Part shown: positions 34,610 to 43,150 of the stretch, piece after piece
How the letters are laid out: every line of letters begins with the position of its first letter
Numbering within the stretch: position 1 is the first letter of the stretch
NCBI GenBank assembly: GCA_035505655.1
Contig: DATJQP010000020.1
Span: forward strand, 1 to 64,000
Direction: 5' to 3'
From: JAGVPT01 sp035505655
Lineage (GTDB): Bacteria > Bacteroidota > Ignavibacteria > UBA10030 > UBA8401
Length of the DNA stretch: 64,000 nucleotides
The notes under the pieces: generated by a model
The model's database searches: none
What the model was told of the DNA's origin: nothing
What the model saw: the letters and a program-made list of their open reading frames with translations, nothing else
Made by a program: the position numbers and the translations under genes

Positions 34610-36814
34610 CTATTTTGTCTTCAGGATGAAGACTCCATCCCACTCGGGCGGGGGAGGCGAGGTGAAAAGGCTTTTCGAACGGGCGATGTAAAGCTTCGAG
34701 GGAGAATCGAAGGGGTCGATGGAGATCGCTTTCGTGAACTCCTCGATGGCTTCCGTAAACTGCCTGTGGCGATAAAGTTCGAGTCCCCGGTGGTACGCCT
34801 CCACGGCCGCGATCTTCTGCTCGGTGACCCCGTTTTCCTTCTTCCCCAGGAGCTCGAACACCTTGATCGGCTTCGTCTTTCCCTTGACGACAAGGAGGTC
34901 GAGTTCGCGGAAGAGGAAGTAATCTTTCACGAGCTGCTGGGTCCGCTCGCTCGCCATGATGTACGTCCCGTACTCCTTGTTCGCCCCCTCCAGCCGCGAC
35001 CCCAGGTTGACGCTGTCTCCGATGACGGTGTAGTCGAACTTGCCGGTCCCGCCCATATTCCCGACAACCATCTCGCCGGTGTTCAATCCTATCCGGACGT
35101 GAACGTTCGGCTTTCCCTCGGCACGCCACTTCGCGCGGATGTCGACGAGGCGTTCCTGCATCTCGAGCGCGGCATTGCAGGCGTGGAGCGCATTGTTGTC
35201 GAGCTCAATGGGTGCTCCCCAGAACGCCATCACCGCGTCCCCTTCGTACTTGTCGAGCGTGCCGTCATGTTTGAAGACGATATCGGTCATCGCGCTGAGG
35301 TACTCGTTAAGGACGAGGACGAGCTCCTCGGGGGGGAGCTTCTCGGAAAAGGTTGTGAAGCCGGCGATGTCGCTGAAAAGTACCGTGAGTTCCTTCCGCT
35401 CGCCGCCCAGCTTCAGCTTCTCCGGATGGGCAATGAGCTCGTTGACGACATGAGGGTTGAGGTATTGGCTGAACATCCCCTTGATCATCACTTTCTGCTT
35501 TCGCTCGGTGAGGTACTGGTAGACGGCGCTCCCGACGTAGTTGGCGAAGACCGCCGCGATCGGAGGGACGACCGGGATGAGGAGATTTCGAGAAGCGAAA
35601 AGCCCGTCCGCGATCATGATAATCGCGTACACCTCCCCTCCGACAAAAAGGAGGGCGACGATCTCAAGAACGAACTCAAACTTCCATTTGATCTGCTTGA
35701 AAGCCGAGACGACAAGGAAGCTCACAAGGGAAAAGAAGAAGGTATAGAGGATCTCCATGGCCGCCGGGGGGCGGACGATATAGTTCTGGTGGAGAAGCGT
35801 CTGAAGCGCGTTGGCGTGGAGCTCGACGCCGTACATCAGGTTGTCGTCCGGTCTCTCTTTCTCCGCAATGGGGACCGGGAAGATATCCTTCGACTCCGGG
35901 AAGGCGGGGCCGATGAGGACGACCTTGTTCCGGAAAGTATTGCTGTAGAGAAGCCCGACGTCGGGATCGTCGAAGGTGTTGATGTCGGCCTTGAGTTTGA
36001 TCTCCTCGTTCGTCTTGAACGTCTTGTCGTCGAGAATGTCGGCGATGTCGATCTGCGGGAAGGTCTTTCCGGCGAGGCCGTGATAGTTGACGAGGATGGA
36101 GACGTCGTCGTATTTCGGGATGATCCGGTTCCCGAGGACGAAATACTTTCCTTCATCTCGGCAGACCGTCGTCGAAGGGAGGTGAAGCCACTTGTTGAGC
36201 AACGCAAATGCGAACGTCGGAAGGTAGACATCCGCCCCGGGATCTTTGGCGATCGCCTTGTAGCGACGGTAGATGCCGTCCTCGTCGTTGGGGACGTAGA
36301 CGACGCCGACGGAGCTGTCAGCGGAGTAGAAGATGCTGTGGTAGTTCTCGTTCGCGCGATGGATCGTTGCCTCATCGTTCCGGATCTCGGTCTTTCCGGC
36401 GACGACGACGTTCCGGTATTTGCGAATGGTCTCCCGGAGCTCGTCGTCGTTCGCAGTGCCGTGTTCGTCAGGATCCTCGAACGACAAGTCGATGCCGATG
36501 ACCCGCGCGCCGGCGGCATTGAGATTCCTGATCGCCCTGGCGTAATAGCTACGGGGGTATGGAAAATGGACGGGGAGGGAGGCGTCGGAATTCTGCGTGA
36601 GCGTGACGAGGACAACGTCAAGCGAGTCCTTCTCATACGGAAGGGGGCCCCTCCGCGCGAAGGACTTGTCGATGAAGGAGAGCTTCAGCCGGTCGAAAAA
36701 GTGGAACTCAAATACGGCATCCTGAACGAACACCACGACGAGGAGCGCGATCCCCGAGCTGAGAGCGATCCGGATGAGCCACGGCATCAAACGCTGGGTG
36801 AGCGGCTTCGCCAT
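34610..36814 (-). CDS. CHASE2-domain adenylate cyclase with C-terminal TPR-like tail
   Basis: Membrane-bound class III nucleotidyl cyclase, 734 aa. A first membrane helix (residues 13-30) precedes a large extracytoplasmic CHASE2 sensor (about 40-335; IGIDLSFEDPDEHGTANDDE, KVVLIGPAFPESKD). Three membrane helices (about 345-430) lead to the catalytic domain (about 465-640). LFSDIAGFTTFSEKL and YEGDAVMAFWGAP supply the two metal-binding Asp; the Lys before the Glu in DKYEGD and the Asp of FDYTVIGDSVN fit adenine specificity; LGSRLEGANKEYG follows. A TPR-like pair of helices ends the protein. It should make cAMP in response to a periplasmic signal. It is last in a minus-strand cluster, 6 bp after the outer-membrane protein gene. 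Confidence 0.9.
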   Translation of the reverse strand: MAKPLTQRLMPWLIRIALSSGIALLVVVFVQDAVFEFHFFDRLKLSFIDKSFARRGPLPYEKDSLDVVLVTLTQNSDASLPVHFPYPRSYYARAIRNLNAAGARVIGIDLSFEDPDEHGTANDDELRETIRKYRNVVVAGKTEIRNDEATIHRANENYHSIFYSADSSVGVVYVPNDEDGIYRRYKAIAKDPGADVYLPTFAFALLNKWLHLPSTTVCRDEGKYFVLGNRIIPKYDDVSILVNYHGLAGKTFPQIDIADILDDKTFKTNEEIKLKADINTFDDPDVGLLYSNTFRNKVVLIGPAFPESKDIFPVPIAEKERPDDNLMYGVELHANALQTLLHQNYIVRPPAAMEILYTFFFSLVSFLVVSAFKQIKWKFEFVLEIVALLFVGGEVYAIIMIADGLFASRNLLIPVVPPIAAVFANYVGSAVYQYLTERKQKVMIKGMFSQYLNPHVVNELIAHPEKLKLGGERKELTVLFSDIAGFTTFSEKLPPEELVLVLNEYLSAMTDIVFKHDGTLDKYEGDAVMAFWGAPIELDNNALHACNAALEMQERLVDIRAKWRAEGKPNVHVRIGLNTGEMVVGNMGGTGKFDYTVIGDSVNLGSRLEGANKEYGTYIMASERTQQLVKDYFLFRELDLLVVKGKTKPIKVFELLGKKENGVTEQKIAAVEAYHRGLELYRHRQFTEAIEEFTKAISIDPFDSPSKLYIARSKSLFTSPPPPEWDGVFILKTK

Positions 36815-36820
36815 ACGCTC

Positions 36821-39214
36821 CTAGAAGGTGATGCGGTAGATCAGGCTGACGTAAGAATCGTTCCGTGTTCCGGAGTTGATGATCCACTGGTATTGAAACG
36901 CCGCACTCTGGTTCCGCGCGATGGTGTACTGGGCCCCCGCTTCGAGCATCGTCCGCTTGAAATCTCCGAACGTCGGCGCGAACGTGCCGGAGATCCTCAG
37001 AAGGTCGTCGAAGAACTTGTAGCGGCCGTTGAGCGTGATCGTCGTGTAGTTGAGCGACGAGGACGAGACGAGGGTTTTCGCGACTCCGCCAGCGGTGTCG
37101 ACGGTGACCTTCGGGATCGTGTTGAGGCTCATCGAATAGCCGACGGTCGTCTCGAGCGGGAAAGTATGCACAGTGTTGACAAGGAAGAACGCGTTGAGTC
37201 CCTTGACGTCCTGTTGCTTCGGGGTGTTGTCTTTTTTGTTCGAGATGTCGAAGCTCAACGTCGCGTTATGACGTCCCCAGTACGAGAAGTCGTACGTCGA
37301 CTGGACGAAGTACCGGTTCGTGTTGTCGTCGATCGCCTGCGATGCCGCCGTTTGTAGCGTGTCGAGTGGATCGATCGGGTTCTTCTCGCCGTTGTTCCCG
37401 TATCCGACCGTCAGGTTCGGAGCGCTTGAGGTCGGGTAATACGAGAGTGACGAATTAAACGTCGTGTAGGTTGTCGTCAACTCCACCGTCCCCGTCGACG
37501 TCCGGATCGAATCGTTCCCCGCGGTGTTGTTCTGCAGTTGCTCGTAGCTCGCCGTGAGAAAGACGCTGTTCCCAAACAGGCGGATCCGGTCGAAGACGTT
37601 GTAGCCCTTGACGTCCCTTCGGAGCGCTGTCGTTCCGACCGAGGAGTAGTCGGCGCCGTGATAGAGATAGGTGCCTTTGATGTAGTTGCCGAAGTAGTTG
37701 AGAGCCAGGCCGCTCTCGTAGACCAGGGCTGTCAGACCCGGGGGAAGGGGCTGAAGGTTTTCGTTGAGCGTGATGACCTTGGCGAGGTAGTTCGTCCCGA
37801 ATTTCTTCAGCAGGTTCTTTACCGATTTGCTCAGCTTCGACGTGTCGATGCTCGCGTTCGTGAACTCGGGGGCGGAGATGTCGATGTTGTTGAGACTGTA
37901 GGACGTTTGTCCGGTCAGTTCAAACCTATGATTATCGAAGGCGACGACAGCGTCCGAACCGACGACAACGTTCTCCTGCGGTCGGACGATCGTATCGGTG
38001 TTCGAGTAGTCGTCCTTCGCGTGGAGGTACGTGAACCCCAGCTGGAAGTTCTCGCCTTTTCCAAAACTCGGTCGCACCGCCGTAAGATTCCGTGCGAGCG
38101 TCGGCGAGGTGGCCCCGGCACTGGTGTCGGTATCTACCCGTCGGATGACCTGACCGCTCGCATAATCGAGGTTAAACGCCCCGAGCAGCAGGTCAGCGGA
38201 AACACCGCGGATCCTTCTGCCGTCCATAATTGCTGTCGGGAAGCGAGGATAGACGTCCCCGAGCCCAACCTTTGCATACTTTGCGTCGAGCCCGAAGAAA
38301 TAGCGGTCCTGTGGCTGGCGGGCGGGCTCCTCTTCCGACGTGAGAAAAAGGTTGCCGCTCGTCTTGAGGATCCCATAGGCGGCGTTCGCGTTCGCGGTCA
38401 GCCTCTTGTAGGGAGTGACAGCTCCCTGGATATCCTCCTGGCGCCACTCCGCCTGGGCATTTCCGTTGTAGAGGACTTCTATCCTCTCCGCTTCTTCCGC
38501 CGTGACGACGCTGAATGTCCGCTCTATCGTATGGTAGAGGGCCCCGGTCGTGTCAAAGACGCTTACCTTCAACGTGTGGATCCCGGTCCGGATGTTCTTC
38601 GGGAGGACGTCGGGCGAGACAATGATGAGGTCCCCCGTAATGACTTCGAACGCGGAGACGTTGACGTTGTCGAAGATGATCTTGGTCCGCTTCTTGTCGA
38701 CGGCGCTTCCGGCATACACGAAGGAGATGGAAATATAGAGATCGGCCGGAGTGAGTTGCTCGGATTTGTCCGGACTGAGAATGAGGATCTCCTGGTCCTT
38801 CGGTGACTTCGCCGAGACGGTGATGCGGGTGGGTGTCGCCTGGGGGTTTTCGTACGGATACGTCTCGCTCGTCCCCGCGTTCGTCTGAGCGAGGATGTAC
38901 ACCTCCATGAAGGGAGGGGCCACATCCTCCTGAGGGATTTCGACGGACGCTGTGTCTCCGGAGATCGGCATCTCAAGCACCCTGAATTCCGACTGGCCGA
39001 ACTGACGGTAGTAAAGGACGACACGCGCCAGCTCCGTCGACTTTACAAGCTCGGCGGTGACACGGAGCGACGACCCCTCTTTCGCCTCTCCCGAATGAAG
39101 TGCCCGGATGTAGGTGTTGATCTGGGAGCTCGCCGGCAGCGGGCAGAAGAAGAGAGTGAGCACGGCTATTCCCAGCGCAACAAAAGGAAAAGAAACCTTG
39201 CTGCGGAAGTCCAT
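36821..39214 (-). CDS. outer-membrane beta-barrel-like protein with N-terminal Ig-like domains
   Basis: 797 aa from the ATG at 39214, which gives a signal peptide ending PLPASSQ. Two Ig-like domains follow (about 36-135 and 145-240). The first (VTAELVKSTELARVVLYYRQ, MEVYILAQTNAGTSETYPYE) resembles the C-terminal domain of the FecR protein encoded upstream. Residues 260-797 consist of alternating amphipathic strands with many Tyr/Phe/Asn, ending SYVSLIYRITF with a terminal Phe, as in outer-membrane barrels. No porin or transporter family is recognised. The cyclase gene begins 6 bp after its stop. Suggested role: outer-membrane partner or sensor of the FecR/CHASE2 module, by inference from context. 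Confidence 0.75.
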   Translation of the reverse strand: MDFRSKVSFPFVALGIAVLTLFFCPLPASSQINTYIRALHSGEAKEGSSLRVTAELVKSTELARVVLYYRQFGQSEFRVLEMPISGDTASVEIPQEDVAPPFMEVYILAQTNAGTSETYPYENPQATPTRITVSAKSPKDQEILILSPDKSEQLTPADLYISISFVYAGSAVDKKRTKIIFDNVNVSAFEVITGDLIIVSPDVLPKNIRTGIHTLKVSVFDTTGALYHTIERTFSVVTAEEAERIEVLYNGNAQAEWRQEDIQGAVTPYKRLTANANAAYGILKTSGNLFLTSEEEPARQPQDRYFFGLDAKYAKVGLGDVYPRFPTAIMDGRRIRGVSADLLLGAFNLDYASGQVIRRVDTDTSAGATSPTLARNLTAVRPSFGKGENFQLGFTYLHAKDDYSNTDTIVRPQENVVVGSDAVVAFDNHRFELTGQTSYSLNNIDISAPEFTNASIDTSKLSKSVKNLLKKFGTNYLAKVITLNENLQPLPPGLTALVYESGLALNYFGNYIKGTYLYHGADYSSVGTTALRRDVKGYNVFDRIRLFGNSVFLTASYEQLQNNTAGNDSIRTSTGTVELTTTYTTFNSSLSYYPTSSAPNLTVGYGNNGEKNPIDPLDTLQTAASQAIDDNTNRYFVQSTYDFSYWGRHNATLSFDISNKKDNTPKQQDVKGLNAFFLVNTVHTFPLETTVGYSMSLNTIPKVTVDTAGGVAKTLVSSSSLNYTTITLNGRYKFFDDLLRISGTFAPTFGDFKRTMLEAGAQYTIARNQSAAFQYQWIINSGTRNDSYVSLIYRITF

Positions 39215-39252
39215 GGCTGACCGGGGGAAGGTGAACGAATAGTGGCGACAAT

Positions 39253-39305
39253 AAAAAACCGCCTGCAATCTAAAGAATGGTGCTTAAAATTGCAAGCGGT
39301 TTTTG
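39253..39305 (-). terminator. terminator hairpin between the fecR-like and outer-membrane protein genes
   Basis: ACCGCCTGCAAT (39258-39269) pairs with ATTGCAAGCGGT (39289-39300) with one mismatch. On the minus strand it is followed by a run of six T, and on the plus strand by five T, so it can work in both directions. It stands 39 bp before the start of the outer-membrane protein gene, and may attenuate the distal part of the cluster. Confidence 0.75.
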
Positions 39306-39322
39306 GGTATCTCAGAGGACGG

Positions 39323-40402
39323 TTAGTAGTCGATGACCATCACCTTTCGCTTTCCGTTCGGGTCGGAGAATTCTATCTTCAACTCGTTCGTCGTCGTCGA
39401 TTGGACGGGAAGGTTGATCGCGTTCTGTGGATCCGCGGGATACGTCAGCGAGATTCCGGTCTTCGTCCTAAAGATGACGTACACCTGGACCGACGGGCTC
39501 GTGACGTCGCTTCCCGGAACCGTGAATTTCACCGAGTTTCCTGAGAGCGTCGCGGGGACTTCCTTGAACGACGACATCGTGGAGTTCTTGTACGCAAGCG
39601 CGTAGTACGATACGATCGATTTCAGAGTGTCGATCGGCACGGAGGTCTGAACGAGCTCAACCGTGACGGTGGCGTCCTGACCCTGCGTGATGACCGGCGC
39701 CGAGATCGCGAAACCGACGCTGAATCCACCGGACGAGGACGACCCGCTATTCGCCGTGCCTCCTCCGCCTCCGCCGCCCGACGTGGCCGCCGAGTTCTGC
39801 AGCCTCTTCAGTTCCTCGGGAGTCGTGGGCTTTACCTCGATCTTTCCGTTCGCATACGAATGAGCCGTCTGGCCGGCTCCGACGTCGACCGACTGGTTCG
39901 AGACGGTATTCGTGAAGACGACGAGACCGGCACCGAGGATAAGGACGTCGCTGCTGTCGCCGCCGTTCACAAGAAGCCCCTGCGTCCCGCGGATCGAAGC
40001 GACGGACGTCGGGGTGGAGAACTCAAATTTTTCGCCTTCCCTCTTCTTGACGTCGAAATTGAGCTCACCCCTCGCGAGATGGACGTTCTTGGAGAATTCC
40101 TTGTTGGAGGTCATCTCACCGCTTACGGTGATCTCGGAATTCTCCTGAAGGCGAAGGATCGAGTTTTCTATGAACTTGATGACAACGAAGGAATTCTCTC
40201 CCGTTCTGACCTGATCCCCCGACATCAGAGGTGTCGAGGGCACTGCCTTCGCCCAGCTTTTCCCGGTCTTCAGGAACTCGACGGTTCCGATCGGCTTGAA
40301 GACGAGAGCGACCGGCTTATCCGGGTCATACGTCGGCCCGGCGAACGCTGCGCTGAAGAAGCAGAAGGCGCAGAGCGCTACAAGGAAGTATCGTGGTTTC
40401 AT
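39323..40402 (-). CDS. exported FecR-domain protein with C-terminal Ig-like domain
   Basis: 359 aa with a signal peptide (FLVALCAFCFFSAAFA). Residues 35-190 form a FecR domain: KSWAKAVPSTPLMSGDQVRT, NSILRLQENSEITVSG, HLARGELNFDVKKREGEKF, FSTPTSVASIRGTQGLLVNG and VDVGAGQTAHSY. Residues 200-230 are a Gly/Ser linker (SGGGGGGGTANSGSSSSGG). Residues 235-350 are an Ig-like domain (ATVTVELVQTSVPIDTLKSI, VQVYVIFRTKTGISLTYPAD) similar to the first domain of the next gene product. Unlike classical FecR it has no transmembrane anti-sigma segment, and no ECF sigma gene is adjacent. It is probably a periplasmic structural or sensory protein working with the CHASE2 cyclase cluster. Confidence 0.87.
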   Translation of the reverse strand: MKPRYFLVALCAFCFFSAAFAGPTYDPDKPVALVFKPIGTVEFLKTGKSWAKAVPSTPLMSGDQVRTGENSFVVIKFIENSILRLQENSEITVSGEMTSNKEFSKNVHLARGELNFDVKKREGEKFEFSTPTSVASIRGTQGLLVNGGDSSDVLILGAGLVVFTNTVSNQSVDVGAGQTAHSYANGKIEVKPTTPEELKRLQNSAATSGGGGGGGTANSGSSSSGGFSVGFAISAPVITQGQDATVTVELVQTSVPIDTLKSIVSYYALAYKNSTMSSFKEVPATLSGNSVKFTVPGSDVTSPSVQVYVIFRTKTGISLTYPADPQNAINLPVQSTTTNELKIEFSDPNGKRKVMVIDY

Positions 40403-40429
40403 GAAGTGCTCTCCAATAAGTCGGAAGTA

Positions 40430-41596
40430 CTATTCGTCCTGAAGCTGGATTGATTTGATCTTGTTCTTGTTAAGGTTCAAGATCACCTGAAGCTCCTGAG
40501 CCGATAACGTGACCCCGTTGAGGGTGAGCCGCGAGCTGTTGATCGTCAACTTCTGATCCTGAATCACGTTGAGATAATTCTGATACGTCCCTCCTCCCAG
40601 CGCCGATTGGAGGATGTTCATGATGAGATCCCCCTGCGGGTCGGAGATACGGAACAAGCGGATTGTCCTGAGCGGGTCGATGGTATATCCGAACGCCGTC
40701 CGGATCCCGTCGAGCACTACAACGTACGATTTTCCCCGCTCGAGAGGACGCGGTCCCACAAGGACATTGACTCCGGGACTCGAGACATTCGACTGAGGAT
40801 AGGTGAAGATCGTCAGTCCACCTGACGCCTGCCGGTCAATCTGCACCTGCAGATATGGATCCGCCGCCGAGATCGCATCTTCGAGCGATTGCTGCTCGGG
40901 ACGCTTCTCGTAGACGCTGATCATGACTCCTCTTGTATCGTACGTCCACTGGAACATGGGAAAAGGAGTCGAATACTCGACCCCGTTGTCCGACGGCTGA
41001 AGGAGCGTCGCGTTTGTCGGGTTTGTCACCGTGACGGTGAAGCGGGGATCGTTGCTAAGGTCGACGACATAATTCACCGTCTGATTCCCCACCTTGACGA
41101 CGGTGAACTTGATCTTGACCTGGTACGTGCCCGAGGGCGCCCTTCCGCCGCTCGTCGAGGACGAAATTTCGTCCTTGAGCCGCTGTTTCATCCCCTGGTC
41201 GACCGTTGAGTTCAGGTCGATGTCCTTCGAGTACCCGGCCTTTGCATCAAGGCTCGTGAAGATTCTTCCCATCGGAGGGACCGCGAACGGACTCCTCGTG
41301 TCCGAGTAGGCGATTTGCTTCGGCGGCGGCCCATCCTCCTGGAGCGTCACATACGCCTCAATATGCATGTTCACCCAGACAGTGTCTTTCCCCGTGAGAT
41401 TCTGGATGTTCAGCGAAAAGCTGGATGGTGCAATATCCTTTACCTGCTCCGTGAGGGGATCAACCAATGCCGTCGCGTTGACGATATCTGCATTGGTGAC
41501 TGTGGGAATGACGTTGATGTACGGCTGCGCCAGTCCCCGGAACGTCCAGAGAAACCCCATCGCAACCATCACCAGAACCGATCTCGTAGTTCTCAT
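40430..41596 (-). CDS. secreted protein with FN3-like region, first of the FecR/cyclase cluster
   Basis: 388 aa with a signal peptide (VLVMVAMGFLWTFRGLAQ). The mature protein is beta-rich: an N-terminal domain (about 30-190; INVIPTVTNADIVNATALVD, SFSLNIQNLTGKDTVWVN) and a fibronectin-III-like region (about 190-310; PFPMFQWTYDTRGVMISVYE, LERGKSYVVVLDG). Residues 320-388 are helical and polar and end in NLNKNKIKSIQLQDE. I do not recognise a named family. It begins the run of four minus-strand genes, 27 bp before the FecR-domain gene, so cotranscription is likely. A periplasmic or surface partner of the signalling module is a reasonable inference. Confidence 0.72.
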   Translation of the reverse strand: MRTTRSVLVMVAMGFLWTFRGLAQPYINVIPTVTNADIVNATALVDPLTEQVKDIAPSSFSLNIQNLTGKDTVWVNMHIEAYVTLQEDGPPPKQIAYSDTRSPFAVPPMGRIFTSLDAKAGYSKDIDLNSTVDQGMKQRLKDEISSSTSGGRAPSGTYQVKIKFTVVKVGNQTVNYVVDLSNDPRFTVTVTNPTNATLLQPSDNGVEYSTPFPMFQWTYDTRGVMISVYEKRPEQQSLEDAISAADPYLQVQIDRQASGGLTIFTYPQSNVSSPGVNVLVGPRPLERGKSYVVVLDGIRTAFGYTIDPLRTIRLFRISDPQGDLIMNILQSALGGGTYQNYLNVIQDQKLTINSSRLTLNGVTLSAQELQVILNLNKNKIKSIQLQDE

Positions 41597-41707
41597 ACTG
41601 CTCTCCCGATTTTATGAATCCAGACAAACGACGCTAAGTTCAAGATACCGGATTAGGCGTTTCACGTGCTGTGTTGAGAGTCACCGGCCCGAGGAGGCCG
41701 AGAAGGG

Positions 41708-43033
41708 TTAAAAACCGGCTATATCATTATAGATGACGAAAGCCATGAATGTGAGGAGCAACACGACTCCGGCTTGCTGCACAGTCTGTTGAACCTTGTG
41801 TGGAATCGGTTTTCGGAAAATCGCCTCGTAGATAAGCATGACGAGGTGTCCGCCGTCGAGGGCGGGAAAGGGAAGGATGTTCATCACTGCAAGGCTGATG
41901 CTCAAAAGGGCGATGAATCCAAGAAAACTCATAAAGCCGATCTCGGCCGTGCGTGTGGCCATCTGGGCAATCTTGATCGGTCCCCCAACGGATTTCGCGA
42001 ACGAGGCTTTTCGCTCGACGATGTGCCAGATCGAGGTGACAAAAAGTTTCGTCGCGCCGTAGACATCGCTGAGCCCCTTCGGGAGGGATTCAAGAAGCCC
42101 ATAATGAACCCGTTGTGTGGGGCCGACGTATCTGCTCTCGATGCTGATGCCGATGAGCCCCTCCGCCGACGGGGTGATCGTGGTCGCCACGATCTTTGAG
42201 CTTCGTTCGAGTTCGAACGCGGTCTTCTTGCCGGCATTTGCCCTGATGAGGCGGGTGACTTCAAACTGATTGATCACCTTCTCACCAGCGATCGAGACGA
42301 TGAGGTCGCCGGGCTGCACCTTCGCGGTCTCCGCCGGCTTCCCCGGCAGAACATCCACGACGGCCGCCACCGTCCGATCCGGAAGGAGTCCGAAGGAAGC
42401 CTCGGAGATGTCGGGGACAAGGGTGTGGGAAACGGCGATCGTCCTCGTACTCCCGTCACGTTCGATATCGAAGCTCAGGTCGTCGTTCGGAAAATCGACG
42501 TACATCGCCGTCTGGATCGCATCCCAGTGAGCGATTTTCTCCCCGTTCACCGCGAGGACCTGATCGCCGCTTCTGAATCCGGCCTTCTCGGCTCCACTTC
42601 CCGGGATGACGTAGCCGATCGTGGTGGTGAGACGGTAGAGCCCCCCGTTGACGTAGTTGATCCCCCAGAAAATCGCGACGGCGAGGAAGATGTTCATGAT
42701 AACGCCGGCCGAGATGACAATCATTCGCTGCCAGACCGGTTTGGAACGGAATTCCCACGGTTCAGGGGGATGGTTAATAAATTCGGTGTCGAAGCTCTCA
42801 TCGACCATCCCGGCGACTTTCACGTATCCTCCGATCGGAATCCACGAGACGCAGTAGTCGGTCTCTCCGATTTTCTTTCCGAACGCCCTCGGAGGGAATC
42901 CGATGGAGAACCTGTCGACGCGCATCCGGCATGCTTTGGCGGCGATGAAATGTCCGAACTCGTGAATGAACACGAGCACGCCGATCGTGATGAGGAAATA
43001 AAAAACGTTGTTGACAAGTTCCATCGTGAACAT
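41708..43033 (-). CDS. rseP: RIP metalloprotease RseP (site-2 protease)
   Basis: Intramembrane zinc protease, 441 aa. The N-terminal helix contains LVFIHEFGHF, the HExxH active site inside the membrane, and the C-terminal part has LPFPALDGGHLV, whose LDGG provides the third zinc ligand. Two PDZ domains lie between (GAEKAGFRSGDQVLAVNGEK and PAETAKVQPGDLIVSIAGEK). RseP cleaves anti-sigma factors and signal-peptide remnants within the membrane. AGGAGAAGG before the ATG at 43033 supports this start. Order dxr then rseP on the same strand is the common arrangement in bacteria. FecR is a known RseP substrate in E. coli, but the FecR-domain protein encoded downstream lacks a membrane segment. Confidence 0.92.
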   Translation of the reverse strand: MFTMELVNNVFYFLITIGVLVFIHEFGHFIAAKACRMRVDRFSIGFPPRAFGKKIGETDYCVSWIPIGGYVKVAGMVDESFDTEFINHPPEPWEFRSKPVWQRMIVISAGVIMNIFLAVAIFWGINYVNGGLYRLTTTIGYVIPGSGAEKAGFRSGDQVLAVNGEKIAHWDAIQTAMYVDFPNDDLSFDIERDGSTRTIAVSHTLVPDISEASFGLLPDRTVAAVVDVLPGKPAETAKVQPGDLIVSIAGEKVINQFEVTRLIRANAGKKTAFELERSSKIVATTITPSAEGLIGISIESRYVGPTQRVHYGLLESLPKGLSDVYGATKLFVTSIWHIVERKASFAKSVGGPIKIAQMATRTAEIGFMSFLGFIALLSISLAVMNILPFPALDGGHLVMLIYEAIFRKPIPHKVQQTVQQAGVVLLLTFMAFVIYNDIAGF

Positions 43034-43150
43034 TGCTTCCTTCTCCTGGTGTCCCTTCTACTCGGTGATCTTGTATCTACCTACGCACGGTGGCGCTCTG
43101 AACCGCCCTTCAGCTCGTTCAAAGCCCGATATTGCCTTTTGGAAGCGGCA

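Noticed and set aside
34586..37357. Open frame of 923 codons antisense to the CHASE2 cyclase
   Set aside because: It is the shadow of the GC-rich cyclase and outer-membrane protein codons, rich in Asp/Arg/Val/Glu without any motif; the minus-strand proteins have clear domains.
39323..41596. Classical FecI-FecR iron signalling
   Set aside because: There is no ECF sigma gene, the FecR-domain protein has a cleavable signal peptide and no transmembrane anti-sigma part, and the outer-membrane protein lacks a TonB box or plug domain.
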